64,000 nucleotides of DNA from Nonomuraea sediminis (GTDB lineage: Bacteria > Actinomycetota > Actinomycetes > Streptosporangiales > Streptosporangiaceae). This document shows, in pieces, positions 17,241 through 25,656 of this stretch. Position numbers and translations under genes: made by a program. Below the pieces are notes generated by a model. That model searched no databases and had not been told where the DNA came from. It was given only the letters and a program-made list of their open reading frames with translations. The first letter of the stretch is position 1, and each line of letters starts with the position of its first letter. The stretch covers positions 496,001 to 560,000 of the forward strand of contig NZ_JAHDTI010000003.1 of the NCBI RefSeq assembly GCF_018531495.1, read 5' to 3'.

Positions 17241-17612
17241 TCAGCTTCGACGGCGGCCGAGCACTTCGTCGATGACCCGCGGCGCGTTCTCGGTCCCCAC
17301 GTATGCCGCCAGCCGAACTACCAGTTCCTGGGCCTTGGCCAGTTCGGCCTCCACCTTTGCCTTACCCGACTGACCAGCCTGCACGCCGAAATATGCCCCG
17401 ATGATCGTGCCGACCACCCCGGCCACGCCGGCGAACAGCGCCGCGAACTCCCTGGTGGCGAAGACCGCAGCACCGAAGGCGACCAGGACGGCCACGATCC
17501 CGGTCACCACGACGAGGAAGCCGTAGCGCCACCTGGCGGCGTCGGCCTGGGCGGCCGTCACATCGTCCGGTGTCATCATCGCTTCCAATGCTTGCGGTTT
17601 GTCGGTGACCAC
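17241..17612 (-). CDS. Small membrane protein with two transmembrane segments
   Basis: About 123 residues: a short N-terminal tail, two hydrophobic helices (YGFLVVVTGIVAVLVAFGAA and FAALFAGVAGVVGTIIGAYF), then a charged C-terminal helix (KAKVEAELAKAQELVV) that could be coiled coil. GTG 17610-17612 is chosen because AGGAGG precedes it, although the spacing is only 4-5 nt; an upstream start at 17648 is also open. It lies 7 bp before hyuA in the same direction. Function unknown. Confidence 0.65.
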   Translation of the reverse strand: MVTDKPQALEAMMTPDDVTAAQADAARWRYGFLVVVTGIVAVLVAFGAAVFATREFAALFAGVAGVVGTIIGAYFGVQAGQSGKAKVEAELAKAQELVVRLAAYVGTENAPRVIDEVLGRRRS

Positions 17613-17687
17613 AGTTCCTCCTGATGCGTCAGGAGAGAAATCTCCCACGAGGTCATGGATTGAGCCAAGCCGCTAGGGTGGCACCCC

Positions 17688-18305
17688 GTGACCGATCTGT
17701 CTCGACGCGATGCCGTACTGAAGTTCTACTTCGGCCCCATGGATTGCGGGAAGTCCACCCTGGCCCTGCAGATGAACTACAACCATGGGCGCCGGGGCAG
17801 GCGCGGGCTGGTGCTGACCAAGCACGACCGTTCCGGCGGCCCGCAGGTCACCAGCCGGATCGGCCTGGGCCAGGAGGCCGTCGAGGTGCACGACGGGCTC
17901 GACCTGGTGGAGCTGGTCACCTCGCACGCCGGGATCGACTACCTGATCTGTGACGAGGCCTGCTTCTACTCCGTGGAGCAGATCGAGCAACTGGCCGACC
18001 TGGTCGACGAGCACGGCGTCGACGTCTACGCCTTCGGGCTGGCCTCCGACTTCCGTTCGGTGATGTTCCCCGCGGCGCGGCGGCTGTTCGAGCTGGCCGA
18101 CGAGGTGTGCCGGCTCCAGGTCGAGGTGCTGTGCTGGTGCGGACGGCCCGGGCTGCTCAACGCCCGGGTGGTGGGCGGCGTGATGGCGCGCGAGGGCGAG
18201 CAGGTGGTGATCGGCGACACCGACGCCGCGCCCGTGCGCTACCAGGTGCTGTGCCGCCGCCACCACCGCTCGGGCGACCTGGGCGAGGGTACGGCTGCCG
18301 CCTAG
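17688..18305 (+). CDS. tdk: Thymidine kinase
   Basis: A 205-residue type II thymidine kinase, phosphorylating thymidine with ATP for nucleotide salvage. P-loop GPMDCGKST at 16-24, the Walker B/catalytic region IDYLICDEACFYS (Asp and Glu), the FGLASDFRS substrate segment, and zinc-binding Cys in VLCWCGRPG and VLCRRHH near the C-terminus. The length is normal. It converges on the monooxygenase gene and overlaps it by 4 bp. Confidence 0.96.
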   Translation: MTDLSRRDAVLKFYFGPMDCGKSTLALQMNYNHGRRGRRGLVLTKHDRSGGPQVTSRIGLGQEAVEVHDGLDLVELVTSHAGIDYLICDEACFYSVEQIEQLADLVDEHGVDVYAFGLASDFRSVMFPAARRLFELADEVCRLQVEVLCWCGRPGLLNARVVGGVMAREGEQVVIGDTDAAPVRYQVLCRRHHRSGDLGEGTAAA

Positions 18306-19429
18306 TTCTCCAGCTCGGAGAGCGTGAGCGCCATCTTCCTGTGGACGGCGGGGATGAAGTCGAGCGTGCGCAGGGCCGCGTTGCGGATGCCGCGCAGCGG
18401 CGAGTTGCCCACGGTGGCGATGCGGGTGATGCGGTGGGTGAAGGCCACCACTTCCTCGGCCACCGGCCGCCGCTCGGCCTCGTACTCGTCGAGCACGCTG
18501 TCGGGGGCGCCCTTCTCCAGGACGGCGACCAGCTTCCCCGCGAGGTTGACCGCGTCCTGGATGCCGGTGTTCATGCCCTGCCCGCCGGCCGGGCTGTGCA
18601 CGTGGGCCGCGTCGCCCGCCAGGAAGAGCCGACCGGCGCGGTAGTGGTCGGCCAGTCGGTGGTGGACGCGGAAGCGTGAGCTCCACACCACGTCCTTCAC
18701 GGTGACGTACTCGTCCAGCAGGGACTGGACGTACTCCAGGCCCGGCTCGTGCGGCGCCTCCTCCACGGTGGCGACCAGCCGGTGCCGCCCGCCGGGCAGC
18801 GGCGCGAGCACCAGCACGCCCTCGGCGGTCAGGTGGAGCCTGACCTCGGCGCCGAAGTCCTGGTCCAGGTGCATGTCGGCGAGCACGAACGACTGCGCGT
18901 AGGTGTCGCCGGTGAAGCCGATCCCGGTGTGCTCGCGCAGCGTGCTGTGCATGCCGTCGGCGCCGACCACGTAGCGCGCGCGGATCGTCTCGCCGGTGGC
19001 CATGGTCGCGGTCACGCCGGACTCGTCGGTCTCGACGCCTGCCAGCTCGAGCGGCCTGTGCACGTGGCCGCCGACCTCCTCAAGCCGCTTCAGCAGCAGT
19101 TCCTCGGTGACGTCCTGCGGGACGAGCAGCGTGAACGGGTAGTCGGTGGGCAGCTCGCCGAAGTCGACGGTGAGCAGGACCTTGTCGTGGTCGCGGATGG
19201 TGAAGCGGGGCACCACGATGCCCCGCTCGACCAGCTCGTCGGCGATGCCGACCTCGCGCAGGACCTCGAGGGTGCGGGCGTGGACGACCGCGGCGCGCGA
19301 GGTGTTCAGACCTTCGGCCAGCTTGTCGACGAGCACCGCGTCGACGCCCTGCGCGGTGAGGGAGGCGGCCAGGGTGAGGCCGACGGGACCGGCTCCGACG
19401 ATGAGGACGGAGGTTTCCGAGGGGAGCAT
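18302..19429 (-). CDS. FAD-dependent monooxygenase (PheA/TfdB type)
   Basis: A 375-residue group A flavoprotein hydroxylase. Dinucleotide motif VLIVGAGPVGLTLA near residues 7-20, the DG motif VVGADGMHSTLR, and GDAAHVHSPAGGQGMNTGIQD which binds the FAD ribityl. It lacks the extra C-terminal thioredoxin-like domain of phenol hydroxylases. Start MLPSETS is chosen where the Rossmann strand begins. It is divergent from a TetR gene with an operator-like inverted repeat between them, so it is probably the target of that repressor. Substrate unknown, probably aromatic. Confidence 0.88.
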   Translation of the reverse strand: MLPSETSVLIVGAGPVGLTLAASLTAQGVDAVLVDKLAEGLNTSRAAVVHARTLEVLREVGIADELVERGIVVPRFTIRDHDKVLLTVDFGELPTDYPFTLLVPQDVTEELLLKRLEEVGGHVHRPLELAGVETDESGVTATMATGETIRARYVVGADGMHSTLREHTGIGFTGDTYAQSFVLADMHLDQDFGAEVRLHLTAEGVLVLAPLPGGRHRLVATVEEAPHEPGLEYVQSLLDEYVTVKDVVWSSRFRVHHRLADHYRAGRLFLAGDAAHVHSPAGGQGMNTGIQDAVNLAGKLVAVLEKGAPDSVLDEYEAERRPVAEEVVAFTHRITRIATVGNSPLRGIRNAALRTLDFIPAVHRKMALTLSELEN

Positions 19430-19447
19430 GACTGATGCCAATCCGTG

Positions 19448-19509
19448 TTTGCCAACAGTTGTGGGCAAACGCTAACACGGCCCACGGCTGTTGGCCTACA
19501 CTTGTTGGC
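19448..19509. promoter_or_regulatory. Operator/promoter region between the monooxygenase and tetR
   Basis: An imperfect 22-bp inverted repeat with TTTGCC/GGCAAA outer arms spans 19448-19469. The heptamer TGTTGGC occurs at 19489-19495 and 19503-19509 and inverted (GCCAACA) at 19451-19457. TACACT at 19497-19502 sits 7 nt before the tetR ATG, as expected for a -10 box of a leaderless transcript. Confidence 0.65.
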
Positions 19510-20076
19510 ATGGCCTTCACCGAGCGATCCGCCCAGACCAGAGCCGCCATCCTGGCCGCCGCGCAGGGCCGCTTCGCCGTTGAGGGCTACGAGCGGGCCA
19601 CGATCCGGGCCATCGCCGCGGACGCCGGGATCGACCCGTCCATGGTGATCCGCTACTTCGGCAGCAAGGCCGAGCTGTACGCGGCGGCCTCCGCCATCGA
19701 CCTCGCAGTGCCCGACCTGCCGCCCGACCAGGCGGCCCACCGCTACGCCAAGGCCTTCCTGGACCGCTGGGAGGCGGGCGAGAACGCCGCAGAGGCCATC
19801 CTGCTGCGGACGGCACCCACCCATCCCGAATCGGCGCAGCGCGTCCAGGAGATCTTCGGCACGCAGATCGTGCCCGCGCTGCGCGCCGCCTTCCCCGACG
19901 ACCCCGACATCGAGCCGCGGGCCGCGCTGGTACTCAGCCAGACTCTGGGCGTCGCCTACGTCCGCTACCTGCTCGGGATCGAGCCGCTGGCCTCCATGGA
20001 TCCCGCCGTGATCGCCGCCGCCGTGGGCCGGGCGATCCAGTCACACCTCACCGCGCCGCTCGAACCAGGCGACTGA
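19510..20076 (+). CDS. TetR family transcriptional regulator
   Basis: A 188-residue repressor. The N-terminal helix-turn-helix is ATIRAIAADAGIDPSMVIRYFGSKAELY near residues 33-60. The C-terminal ligand domain is of the TetR_C type (QTLGVAYVRYLLGIEPLASM). ATG 19510 is chosen because the HTH domain normally starts about ten residues before TRAAIL; there is no Shine-Dalgarno, in line with leaderless translation. It overlaps the convergent MarR gene by 29 bp. Confidence 0.92.
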   Translation: MAFTERSAQTRAAILAAAQGRFAVEGYERATIRAIAADAGIDPSMVIRYFGSKAELYAAASAIDLAVPDLPPDQAAHRYAKAFLDRWEAGENAAEAILLRTAPTHPESAQRVQEIFGTQIVPALRAAFPDDPDIEPRAALVLSQTLGVAYVRYLLGIEPLASMDPAVIAAAVGRAIQSHLTAPLEPGD

Positions 20077-20461
20077 GCACGTCCCTGAACAGCCTGGCGT
20101 CCTCGTCCGCGACCTCGGCGAGGAACTCGCGCTCCGCCCGCTCCACCGCGAGGCCGCCGTCGCGGTGCGTCTCACGCCCCTTGACCGTCAGCTCGACGAG
20201 GTTCCTGCGCCGGTCGGCCGGGTCGGGGCGCCGGGTCACCAGGCCCTTGCCCTCCAGGGTGTCGACCATCGCGACCATCGTGGTGCGGTCGATGCCCAGG
20301 CGCGTGGCCGCCTCCTGCTGCGAGATCGGCTCCGCCACGTCGAAGACGGCCAGCACGGCCAGTTCCCGCCCGTCGATCCTGTAGGGCGCCAGGGCGGGGC
20401 CCGTCAGCTCCGTCAGGCGGAGCTGTGCGTGCTTGAGCAGGTATCCCAGACGACTCGACAC
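20048..20461 (-). CDS. MarR family transcriptional regulator
   Basis: A 137-residue winged-helix dimer. The recognition region is ISQQEAATRLGIDRTTMVAMVDTLEGKGLV and the wing is RRPDPADRRRNLVELT, the classic MarR DxRxxxxxLT pattern. It is divergent from the LLM oxidoreductase across 62 bp containing a 21-bp near-palindrome, so it probably regulates itself and that gene. Confidence 0.93.
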   Translation of the reverse strand: MSSRLGYLLKHAQLRLTELTGPALAPYRIDGRELAVLAVFDVAEPISQQEAATRLGIDRTTMVAMVDTLEGKGLVTRRPDPADRRRNLVELTVKGRETHRDGGLAVERAEREFLAEVADEDARLFRDVLSRLVRAAR

Positions 20462-20484
20462 GTTCCGATTCTCGCACTAGGGTA

Positions 20485-20505
20485 ATCATCAGTGGCACTG
20501 ACGAT
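20485..20505. promoter_or_regulatory. Probable MarR operator
   Basis: Arms ATCATCAGTG and CACTGACGAT flank a single G; 9 of 10 arm positions pair and the inner TCAGTG-G-CACTGA is perfect. It sits in the middle of the divergent MarR/LLM promoter region, where MarR proteins normally bind. Confidence 0.68.
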
Positions 20506-20523
20506 TTGTGGAGCTGACTTTCG

Positions 20524-21393
20524 ATGAAGCTGAGCTTTGGCATCAAGACCGTGCCCGTCGACACGACGTTCGACGAGCTCGCGGAGATCTGGCAGGAGGC
20601 CGACGGCATCCCCGCCATCGAGCACGCCTGGCTGTGGGACCACTTCCTGCCGCTGCGCGGGCCGGTCGAGACGCCCATCCACGAGGGCTGGACGATGCTG
20701 TCCGCGCTGGCCGCGCGCACCCGGCGGCTGCGGCTCGGGCTGATGGTGACGGGCAACATGACCAGGCCGCCCGCCGTACTGGCGAAGATGGCCGCGACGG
20801 TCGACGAGATCTCGCACGGGCGGCTGGTGCTGGGGCTGGGCGCGGGCGCGACGCGACAGCAGGGCGACACGCTCGGGCCGCGCGAGTTCGGCGCGTACGG
20901 CCTGCCGCTCGTGTCACCGGGTGAGGGGGTGGCCAGGCTCGCCGAGTCGTGCGAGATCATCCGGAGGCTGTGGCGCGAGGACCACTTCGACTTCGACGGG
21001 CGCCACTACCAGCTGCGGGACGCCGTCCTCCGGCCCAAGCCGGCGACCGCGCCGCCGCTGCTGATCGGCGGCTGGGGCGACAGGACGCTCGGGGTGGTGG
21101 CCGAGCACGCCGACGTGTGGAACGTGCCCGGGCCGCCGCACAACACGCTCGACTTCCTGGCCGACCGGAGCAAGGCGCTGGACGAGCGGTGCGCCGCGAC
21201 CGGGCGCTCGGTCGTGCGCTCGACCCAGCTGTTCGTGGACTACGCCGACCCGGCCGCCACCCGGCGCACGATCGGCGACCTGGTGGCGATCGGGTTCAGC
21301 CACTTCGTGCTGAACATCCTGCGGCCCGCACCGGACCACGTGGCCCGGTGGGTGGCCGAGGAGATCATCGAACCGCTTCAGACGGCGCAGTAG
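20524..21393 (+). CDS. LLM class (F420-dependent type) oxidoreductase
   Basis: A 289-residue luciferase-like TIM-barrel protein. It has the family segments LWDHFLPLRGP, LRLGLMVTGNMTRPPAVLAKMAATVDEISHGRLVLGLGAG and PPLLIGGWGDRTL. Members use F420H2 or FMN to reduce or oxidise small molecules; the actinobacterial background favours F420. ATG 20524, with the MarR gene divergent. Its last 16 bp overlap the convergent DsbA-like gene. Confidence 0.9.
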   Translation: MKLSFGIKTVPVDTTFDELAEIWQEADGIPAIEHAWLWDHFLPLRGPVETPIHEGWTMLSALAARTRRLRLGLMVTGNMTRPPAVLAKMAATVDEISHGRLVLGLGAGATRQQGDTLGPREFGAYGLPLVSPGEGVARLAESCEIIRRLWREDHFDFDGRHYQLRDAVLRPKPATAPPLLIGGWGDRTLGVVAEHADVWNVPGPPHNTLDFLADRSKALDERCAATGRSVVRSTQLFVDYADPAATRRTIGDLVAIGFSHFVLNILRPAPDHVARWVAEEIIEPLQTAQ

Positions 21394-22046
21394 CCGTCCT
21401 CGCAGCCGTCGGCGGGGGCGGCCAGGCTGACGATCGGGGTCTGACCCGTGCGCTCGGCCACCTCGTCGATGGCGGCCTCGAAGGCCTCCAGCGGCTGGGC
21501 GCCCGAGACGGCGTACTTGCCCTCGAACAGGAACAGCGGCACGCCGGAGATCCCCAGCTGCCCGGCCCTGTCGAGCTGCTCGCGCACCTCGGCCGCACCC
21601 TCGCCGGTGTCCTCGACGCCCACGTCGGCGGCCAGCTTGGCCAGCACCTCGGGGTCACCGACGTTGAGGGCGTCGGTGAAGTACGCCTTGAACAGCCGCT
21701 GGGCCATCTCCTCACCCTTGCCCTGCTCGGTGGCCAGGGCGATGAGGCGATGGGCTTCGAAGGTGTTGGCGCTGACGGCGGTGTCGAAGTGCATCTCCAG
21801 CCCGTCGGGCTCGGCCGCGGCGGAGACGCGGGCGCTCATCTGAGCCGCGTTCGCGCCGAACTTGCGCTCCAGGTGGGTCAGCAGCGGCTCACCGTCGGAG
21901 GTGGCGGCGGGGTTGAGCTGGAAGGGGCGCATCGTCACCTCGATCTGGCCGCCCTTGGCCCTGAACGCCTCGGCGGCGCGGGCGAATCGAGCGTGACCGA
22001 TATAGCACCAAGGACAGGCTACGTCCGAAAAGATCTCGACTTTCAC
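21378..22046 (-). CDS. DsbA family oxidoreductase (FrnE-like)
   Basis: A 222-residue cytoplasmic thioredoxin-fold protein with the redox motif C11-P-W-C14 near the N-terminus, a helical insertion, and cis-Pro region ISGVPLFLFEGKYAVSGAQP near residue 170. It matches the FrnE/2-hydroxychromene-2-carboxylate isomerase-like group. GTG start (KVEIFSDVACPWC) is chosen because the family begins with this strand. No signal peptide. Confidence 0.9.
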   Translation of the reverse strand: MKVEIFSDVACPWCYIGHARFARAAEAFRAKGGQIEVTMRPFQLNPAATSDGEPLLTHLERKFGANAAQMSARVSAAAEPDGLEMHFDTAVSANTFEAHRLIALATEQGKGEEMAQRLFKAYFTDALNVGDPEVLAKLAADVGVEDTGEGAAEVREQLDRAGQLGISGVPLFLFEGKYAVSGAQPLEAFEAAIDEVAERTGQTPIVSLAAPADGCEDGYCAV

Positions 22047-22128
22047 GGACAAGCACAACCGCTTCGGGACGCGAACAATTCCGGCGCAACCCAGACGCCA
22101 ACTCCTCCAGGCGGGCCGAAGTCGTCCG

Positions 22129-23025
22129 CTACCCCGACGCGAGCTCCTCCAGGCGGTAGGGCAGGTAGCCGGAGTCGTCCACGAGCGCGGAGGCACCCCG
22201 CCACCAGCCGAACCACTCGGCGCTGCGCCACATCCAGTCGACCCGCTCGATGGCGGCCACCACGTCGCCCACGTTCTTCCACCGCTCGCCCAGCTGCTCG
22301 TGAGTGGCGCCGTGGCGCAGCCCCCAGGCCCGCAGGATGCCGACGGCCGTGCTGTCGACCTCGCGCGCGTACGGGTCGGGGTCCTCTCCCGGCAGCGGGT
22401 GCGGCCCGAGCCCGGCGGCCACGCCCCAGCTCCACTGCGCCTCGGCGGGCCTGGAATAACGCAGCGAGTGGAAGTCCAGGTTCGAGCCCAGGTCGTCGTC
22501 GGGGCGGCGGGTGACCACGGCGTCCAGGCGGCCGCCCGCGTCGAAGTGCACGACCAGCCGCTGGCCGGGCTTGACGCCCGGCGGCAGCTCGAAGCGGTCC
22601 TCGGCCTGCCAGGAGTTCAGGTCGACCCCGGCCACGGCCGGGCCCCACAGCTCGTCGGCGGTGTCGTCGGCGATCCAGGCGGCCAGCATCTCCAGCGCCG
22701 TCAGATCGGTCCACGGCTCGATGGCGACGGCCGTCTCCAGCACCTCGTCGGGGGCGGGCAGCTTGCCGCCTCTGGCCCTTCCCCACCACTCCTGGCCCAG
22801 GTCGCGCGTGCCGACCAGGAGCGCGGCGACGGCGGACAGCTCGGCGGAGCGCCTGGTGAGCGAGGCGCCCAGCGCGAGCGCGAGACACCGGTCGGTACGA
22901 GCGTCACCCAGCACCGGCCGCGCGTCCGCGATCAGCGTGCCGGCGGTCGGGTGCTCTTCGCCCAGCAGGTTGCGCACGACCCGCCGGGCCTCGGTGCGCG
23001 CGTCTTCAGCGTGTGCCTGCCGCAT
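22129..23025 (-). CDS. Hypothetical protein with Trp-rich C-terminus
   Basis: A 298-residue soluble protein that I do not recognise. It begins MRQAHAEDARTEARRVV with a helical first half (HPTAGTLIADARPVLGD), then a beta-rich centre (GQRLVVHFDAGGRLDAVVT), and a Trp-dense C-terminal stretch (RVDWMWRSAEWFGWWRG). No signal peptide, membrane segment or catalytic motif is visible. The start at 23025 is chosen over upstream in-frame codons, which would add Arg/Gly-rich sequence. Confidence 0.6.
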   Translation of the reverse strand: MRQAHAEDARTEARRVVRNLLGEEHPTAGTLIADARPVLGDARTDRCLALALGASLTRRSAELSAVAALLVGTRDLGQEWWGRARGGKLPAPDEVLETAVAIEPWTDLTALEMLAAWIADDTADELWGPAVAGVDLNSWQAEDRFELPPGVKPGQRLVVHFDAGGRLDAVVTRRPDDDLGSNLDFHSLRYSRPAEAQWSWGVAAGLGPHPLPGEDPDPYAREVDSTAVGILRAWGLRHGATHEQLGERWKNVGDVVAAIERVDWMWRSAEWFGWWRGASALVDDSGYLPYRLEELASG

Positions 23026-23265
23026 ACTCGCCACGCTACGCCCGGAGATCCTTTTCCTCCAGAGCTCACGCCACCCACCCCCACGCCCGATCCCGACCAC
23101 CACACCATCCGAGCCACCCCGGCCCCGGCCGGGCCGCCTCGCCCCAGCCCATTCCGATCGCCACCCCCGGCAGATCCCACTCGGGCCCCGGCCCCGGACA
23201 TCACGCCGCTCAGATCGCCCCCGGCCGCCACACCGGTCAAGCCGCCGCCAGCCGGATCCGGGCCG

Positions 23266-23934
23266 TCAGGAGCGGCGGCCCGCGCGGCCGAGGAGCCAGC
23301 CGACCGCGACGCCGGTGATAGCGATGCCCGCACCCATCCCGAACGCCGCCAGCATCACCCACGGCCTGGTCTGCGCCTGCTCCTTGAGCGGCCGCTCGTA
23401 CACCGGACGAGCCTGCGCTCCGCCCGGCTCGACCCCCGCGACCTGAGCGGACTGCGCCGCCACAGCGCCGTCGGGGGCGCCCGACAGCAGCGCCTGCTCG
23501 ACGGCCGCGAAGAACTCGTCCGCGGTACGGCGGGCCACCGAGCCGAGCATCCGCTGCCCCACGCCGCCGATCATCCCGCCCACCACGGCGTCGGCGTCGT
23601 AGTCGACCCTGGTGCGGCCTTCCTCCTCGGCCAGCCGTACCAGGATGGTGGCGTCCACTGTGCCCGGCGCGCCCTGGCCGCGGGCCTTGAGCACGAAGCT
23701 CTCGGGCTGGTGCTGGTCGGCCAGCGCGACCTCGCCCTGATAGACGCCCTTCACCGAGGCGACCCCCGCGTTGACCGTCATCCGGTAGGTGTCGGCACCG
23801 GTCTCCTCCAGACGCTCGCAACCCGGGATGGTGCGCACCAGCACCGCCGGATCCTGCAGCGCGGACCACACGCGCTCTCTGTCGATGCCGATCACGGCAC
23901 TGCCTGCGACCTTCACACCCGCCACTGTAGGCAA
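23266..23934 (-). CDS. CoxG-like SRPBCC protein with C-terminal membrane anchor
   Basis: About 222 residues. The first 150 match the carbon monoxide dehydrogenase subunit G/SRPBCC fold (VAGSAVIGIDRERVWSALQDP, IPGCERLEE, GMIGGVGQRML). An Ala/Gln-rich linker follows, and then a hydrophobic helix (WVMLAAFGMGAGIAITGVAV) that likely tethers it to the membrane; CoxG recruits CO dehydrogenase to the membrane in known systems. The start is uncertain: TTG 23934, GTG 23925 or GTG 23916 are all possible. The nearest molybdenum hydroxylase genes are 10 kb away. Confidence 0.8.
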   Translation of the reverse strand: MPTVAGVKVAGSAVIGIDRERVWSALQDPAVLVRTIPGCERLEETGADTYRMTVNAGVASVKGVYQGEVALADQHQPESFVLKARGQGAPGTVDATILVRLAEEEGRTRVDYDADAVVGGMIGGVGQRMLGSVARRTADEFFAAVEQALLSGAPDGAVAAQSAQVAGVEPGGAQARPVYERPLKEQAQTRPWVMLAAFGMGAGIAITGVAVGWLLGRAGRRS

Positions 23935-24030
23935 ATCCTCGCCCCGACGACAGGATCACAACACACGCGCCCACCACAACTACCAGGACCCGGCCACCCG
24001 GCACCCACCAACCGCAATCCCCACCCGCCC

Positions 24031-24430
24031 GCGCCGATCGCCAGGCCGTCGTGCACCCCGGTCGGTTAGGCCCTCCCCGATGCCGATGCCCAGGTCCTGG
24101 CCGTGCTGCACCCGCCGCCCGCAATCCCAGCCCGCCCACGCCGCCCGCGCCGATCGTCAGGCCGTCGAGCACCCCGGTCGGTTAGGCCCTCGCCGATGCC
24201 GATGCCAGCGCCTGGCCGTGCTGCACACACCGACCGCGGTCCCCGCCTGCTAGGGCCGCCCGTGCCTATCGCGGCCGTCGTGCACCCCGGCCAGTTGGGC
24301 TCTCCCCGATGCCGATGCCCAGGGGCCTGGCGGTGTTGCACCCGCCGACCGCGGTCCCTGCCCGCTAGGGCCGACCGGGCCGATCGCCAAGCCGTCGAGC
24401 ACCCCGGTCGGCAGCCCTGTCCCTATGCCG
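24031..24430. repeat. 115-116-bp degenerate tandem repeat, about 3.5 copies
   Basis: Units begin near 24031, 24147, 24262 and 24377 with a core like CGATCGCCAGGCCGTCG followed by GCACCCCGG, and later CCGATGCCGATGCCCAG. The unit length is not a multiple of three, so successive copies fall in different frames. The 3'-most copy runs into the MFS-like fragment from which the unit appears to derive. Confidence 0.75.
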
Positions 24431-24566
24431 ATCAGCACGAACGGCACCAGCCGCCCGGGCAGCGCGCTGTCGAGCCCGATCGTGACCAGCGGCAGCGTGC
24501 CGAGCCCGTTCACCTCCACCAGCACCACGCCGGGCGACCCTCCAGCCAGCCGTACCCGCTGCAGAG
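24377..24566 (-). pseudogene. Fragment resembling an MFS transporter
   Basis: Read on the minus strand this encodes VRLAGGSPGVVLV, then GLGTLPLV and FVLIGIGTGLPTGVLDGLAIG. The second part resembles the GxGxGLPtGvLDG region of DHA-type MFS transporters and the first resembles the NTvRLAG segment that normally follows it. The order is reversed, as expected if a tandem duplication kept parts of two copies. No start, stop or flanking helices remain. Identification rests on motif memory only. Confidence 0.4.
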
Positions 24567-24761
24567 GGCGGCAGCAGCGTGGGGAGAGTGAACACCGACA
24601 CCCCGTGATCTTGAGGGGAAAGGCGAGACAGGCCGTGGGAAACGTGAGGCGAGCCGTATCGGGTGGAGGGTGCTGACGCGGCGGAAGCGATGGCTGCGTG
24701 CCGGTGCTGGAGGCAGGGTGATCTGTCCCAAAGGGGCGCGCGGGTGCGTTTTGTGGCTGGC

Positions 24762-25631
24762 ATGATGTGCGCCATGTTCCGGGGGCGAAATGGGGGGCCA
24801 CGCCTGGCGGGTGTGGCGGGTGTTGTGGTTGTGCTGGTCACGGGGTGTACGGCCGGGCGGGCACAGAGTCCGCCTGCTGTGGAGGAGACGGAATCCGGGG
24901 CGCCCACGGCCTCGGCGTCGCGGCCTGCCGTACAGGGGCCACCCGGGGTACGGCCACGGCCCGGGGAGGTCGGGCGTGTTCAGTCGGGCAGTGGGCCGTT
25001 GCCGGTGATCAGCTCGATCCCGACCAAGCGGAAGGTGGTCTTCCTGACCATCGACGACGGGTGGGAGCAGGATCCCGGCTTCGTCAGGCAGGTGCGCGAG
25101 GAGCGGATCCCGATCACCGTGTTCGCGATGCGCGACGCCGTGGAGGCCAGGGGGAAGCCGGATCCCGCCGGGGGCGTGGGGCGGTACGTGGGCGCCGGTA
25201 AGTGGGGATATTTCCGGCAATTGCGTGATGCGGGCGCGCCGATCGAGGACCACACGCTTACCCATCCCAACCTGCGGCTGCTCGGGTACGACGCGCAACG
25301 GCGGGAGATCTGCGGCTCCGCGCAGGTCATCAGGAAGGAGATCGGGGTCAGGCCCACGCTTTTCAGGCCGCCGTTCGGCAACTACAACACCGACACGCTG
25401 CGTGCCGCCGCCACCTGCGGGATCAAGAAGGTGCTCCTCTGGACGGCCACGGTCCAGCCCGGCGGCAAGATCGCCTACCAGGTACCGGACAAGCGACTGC
25501 GGCCGGGAGATGTCCTCCTCATCCACTTCCGCCCACACCTGGCCGGAGACTTCCGCATCCTGGTCGACAAGATCCACCGCCGCGGCTTCGAACTGGGCAA
25601 CCTCCAGGCCTACCTGCACGCCATGCCCTAG
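24762..25631 (+). CDS. Secreted polysaccharide deacetylase (CE4 family) lipoprotein
   Basis: About 289 residues. The signal peptide has lipobox-like VLVTGC (VVVVLVTGCTAG), then a Pro/Ser/Gly-rich linker and a NodB domain. The CE4 motifs are FLTIDDGWEQ (catalytic Asp plus metal Asp), EDHTLTHPN (metal HxxxH), RPPFGNYN and VLLIHFRP. It probably removes acetyl groups from cell-wall or other polysaccharides outside the membrane. Start choice is uncertain among ATG 24762, 24765 and 24774 and GTG 24744, the last preceded by AAGGGG. Confidence 0.88.
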   Translation: MMCAMFRGRNGGPRLAGVAGVVVVLVTGCTAGRAQSPPAVEETESGAPTASASRPAVQGPPGVRPRPGEVGRVQSGSGPLPVISSIPTKRKVVFLTIDDGWEQDPGFVRQVREERIPITVFAMRDAVEARGKPDPAGGVGRYVGAGKWGYFRQLRDAGAPIEDHTLTHPNLRLLGYDAQRREICGSAQVIRKEIGVRPTLFRPPFGNYNTDTLRAAATCGIKKVLLWTATVQPGGKIAYQVPDKRLRPGDVLLIHFRPHLAGDFRILVDKIHRRGFELGNLQAYLHAMP

Positions 25632-25656
25632 AACCTGTAGGCCTGCGCGCCATGGT

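Larger units (their letters stand above)
23935..24761. other. 827-bp stretch without an intact gene
   Basis: It holds a 115-bp degenerate tandem repeat (about 24031-24430) and a fragment resembling part of an MFS transporter on the minus strand. No frame has both a plausible start and family-level similarity over its length. The last part (24560-24761) carries the promoter region of the deacetylase gene. Confidence 0.6.
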
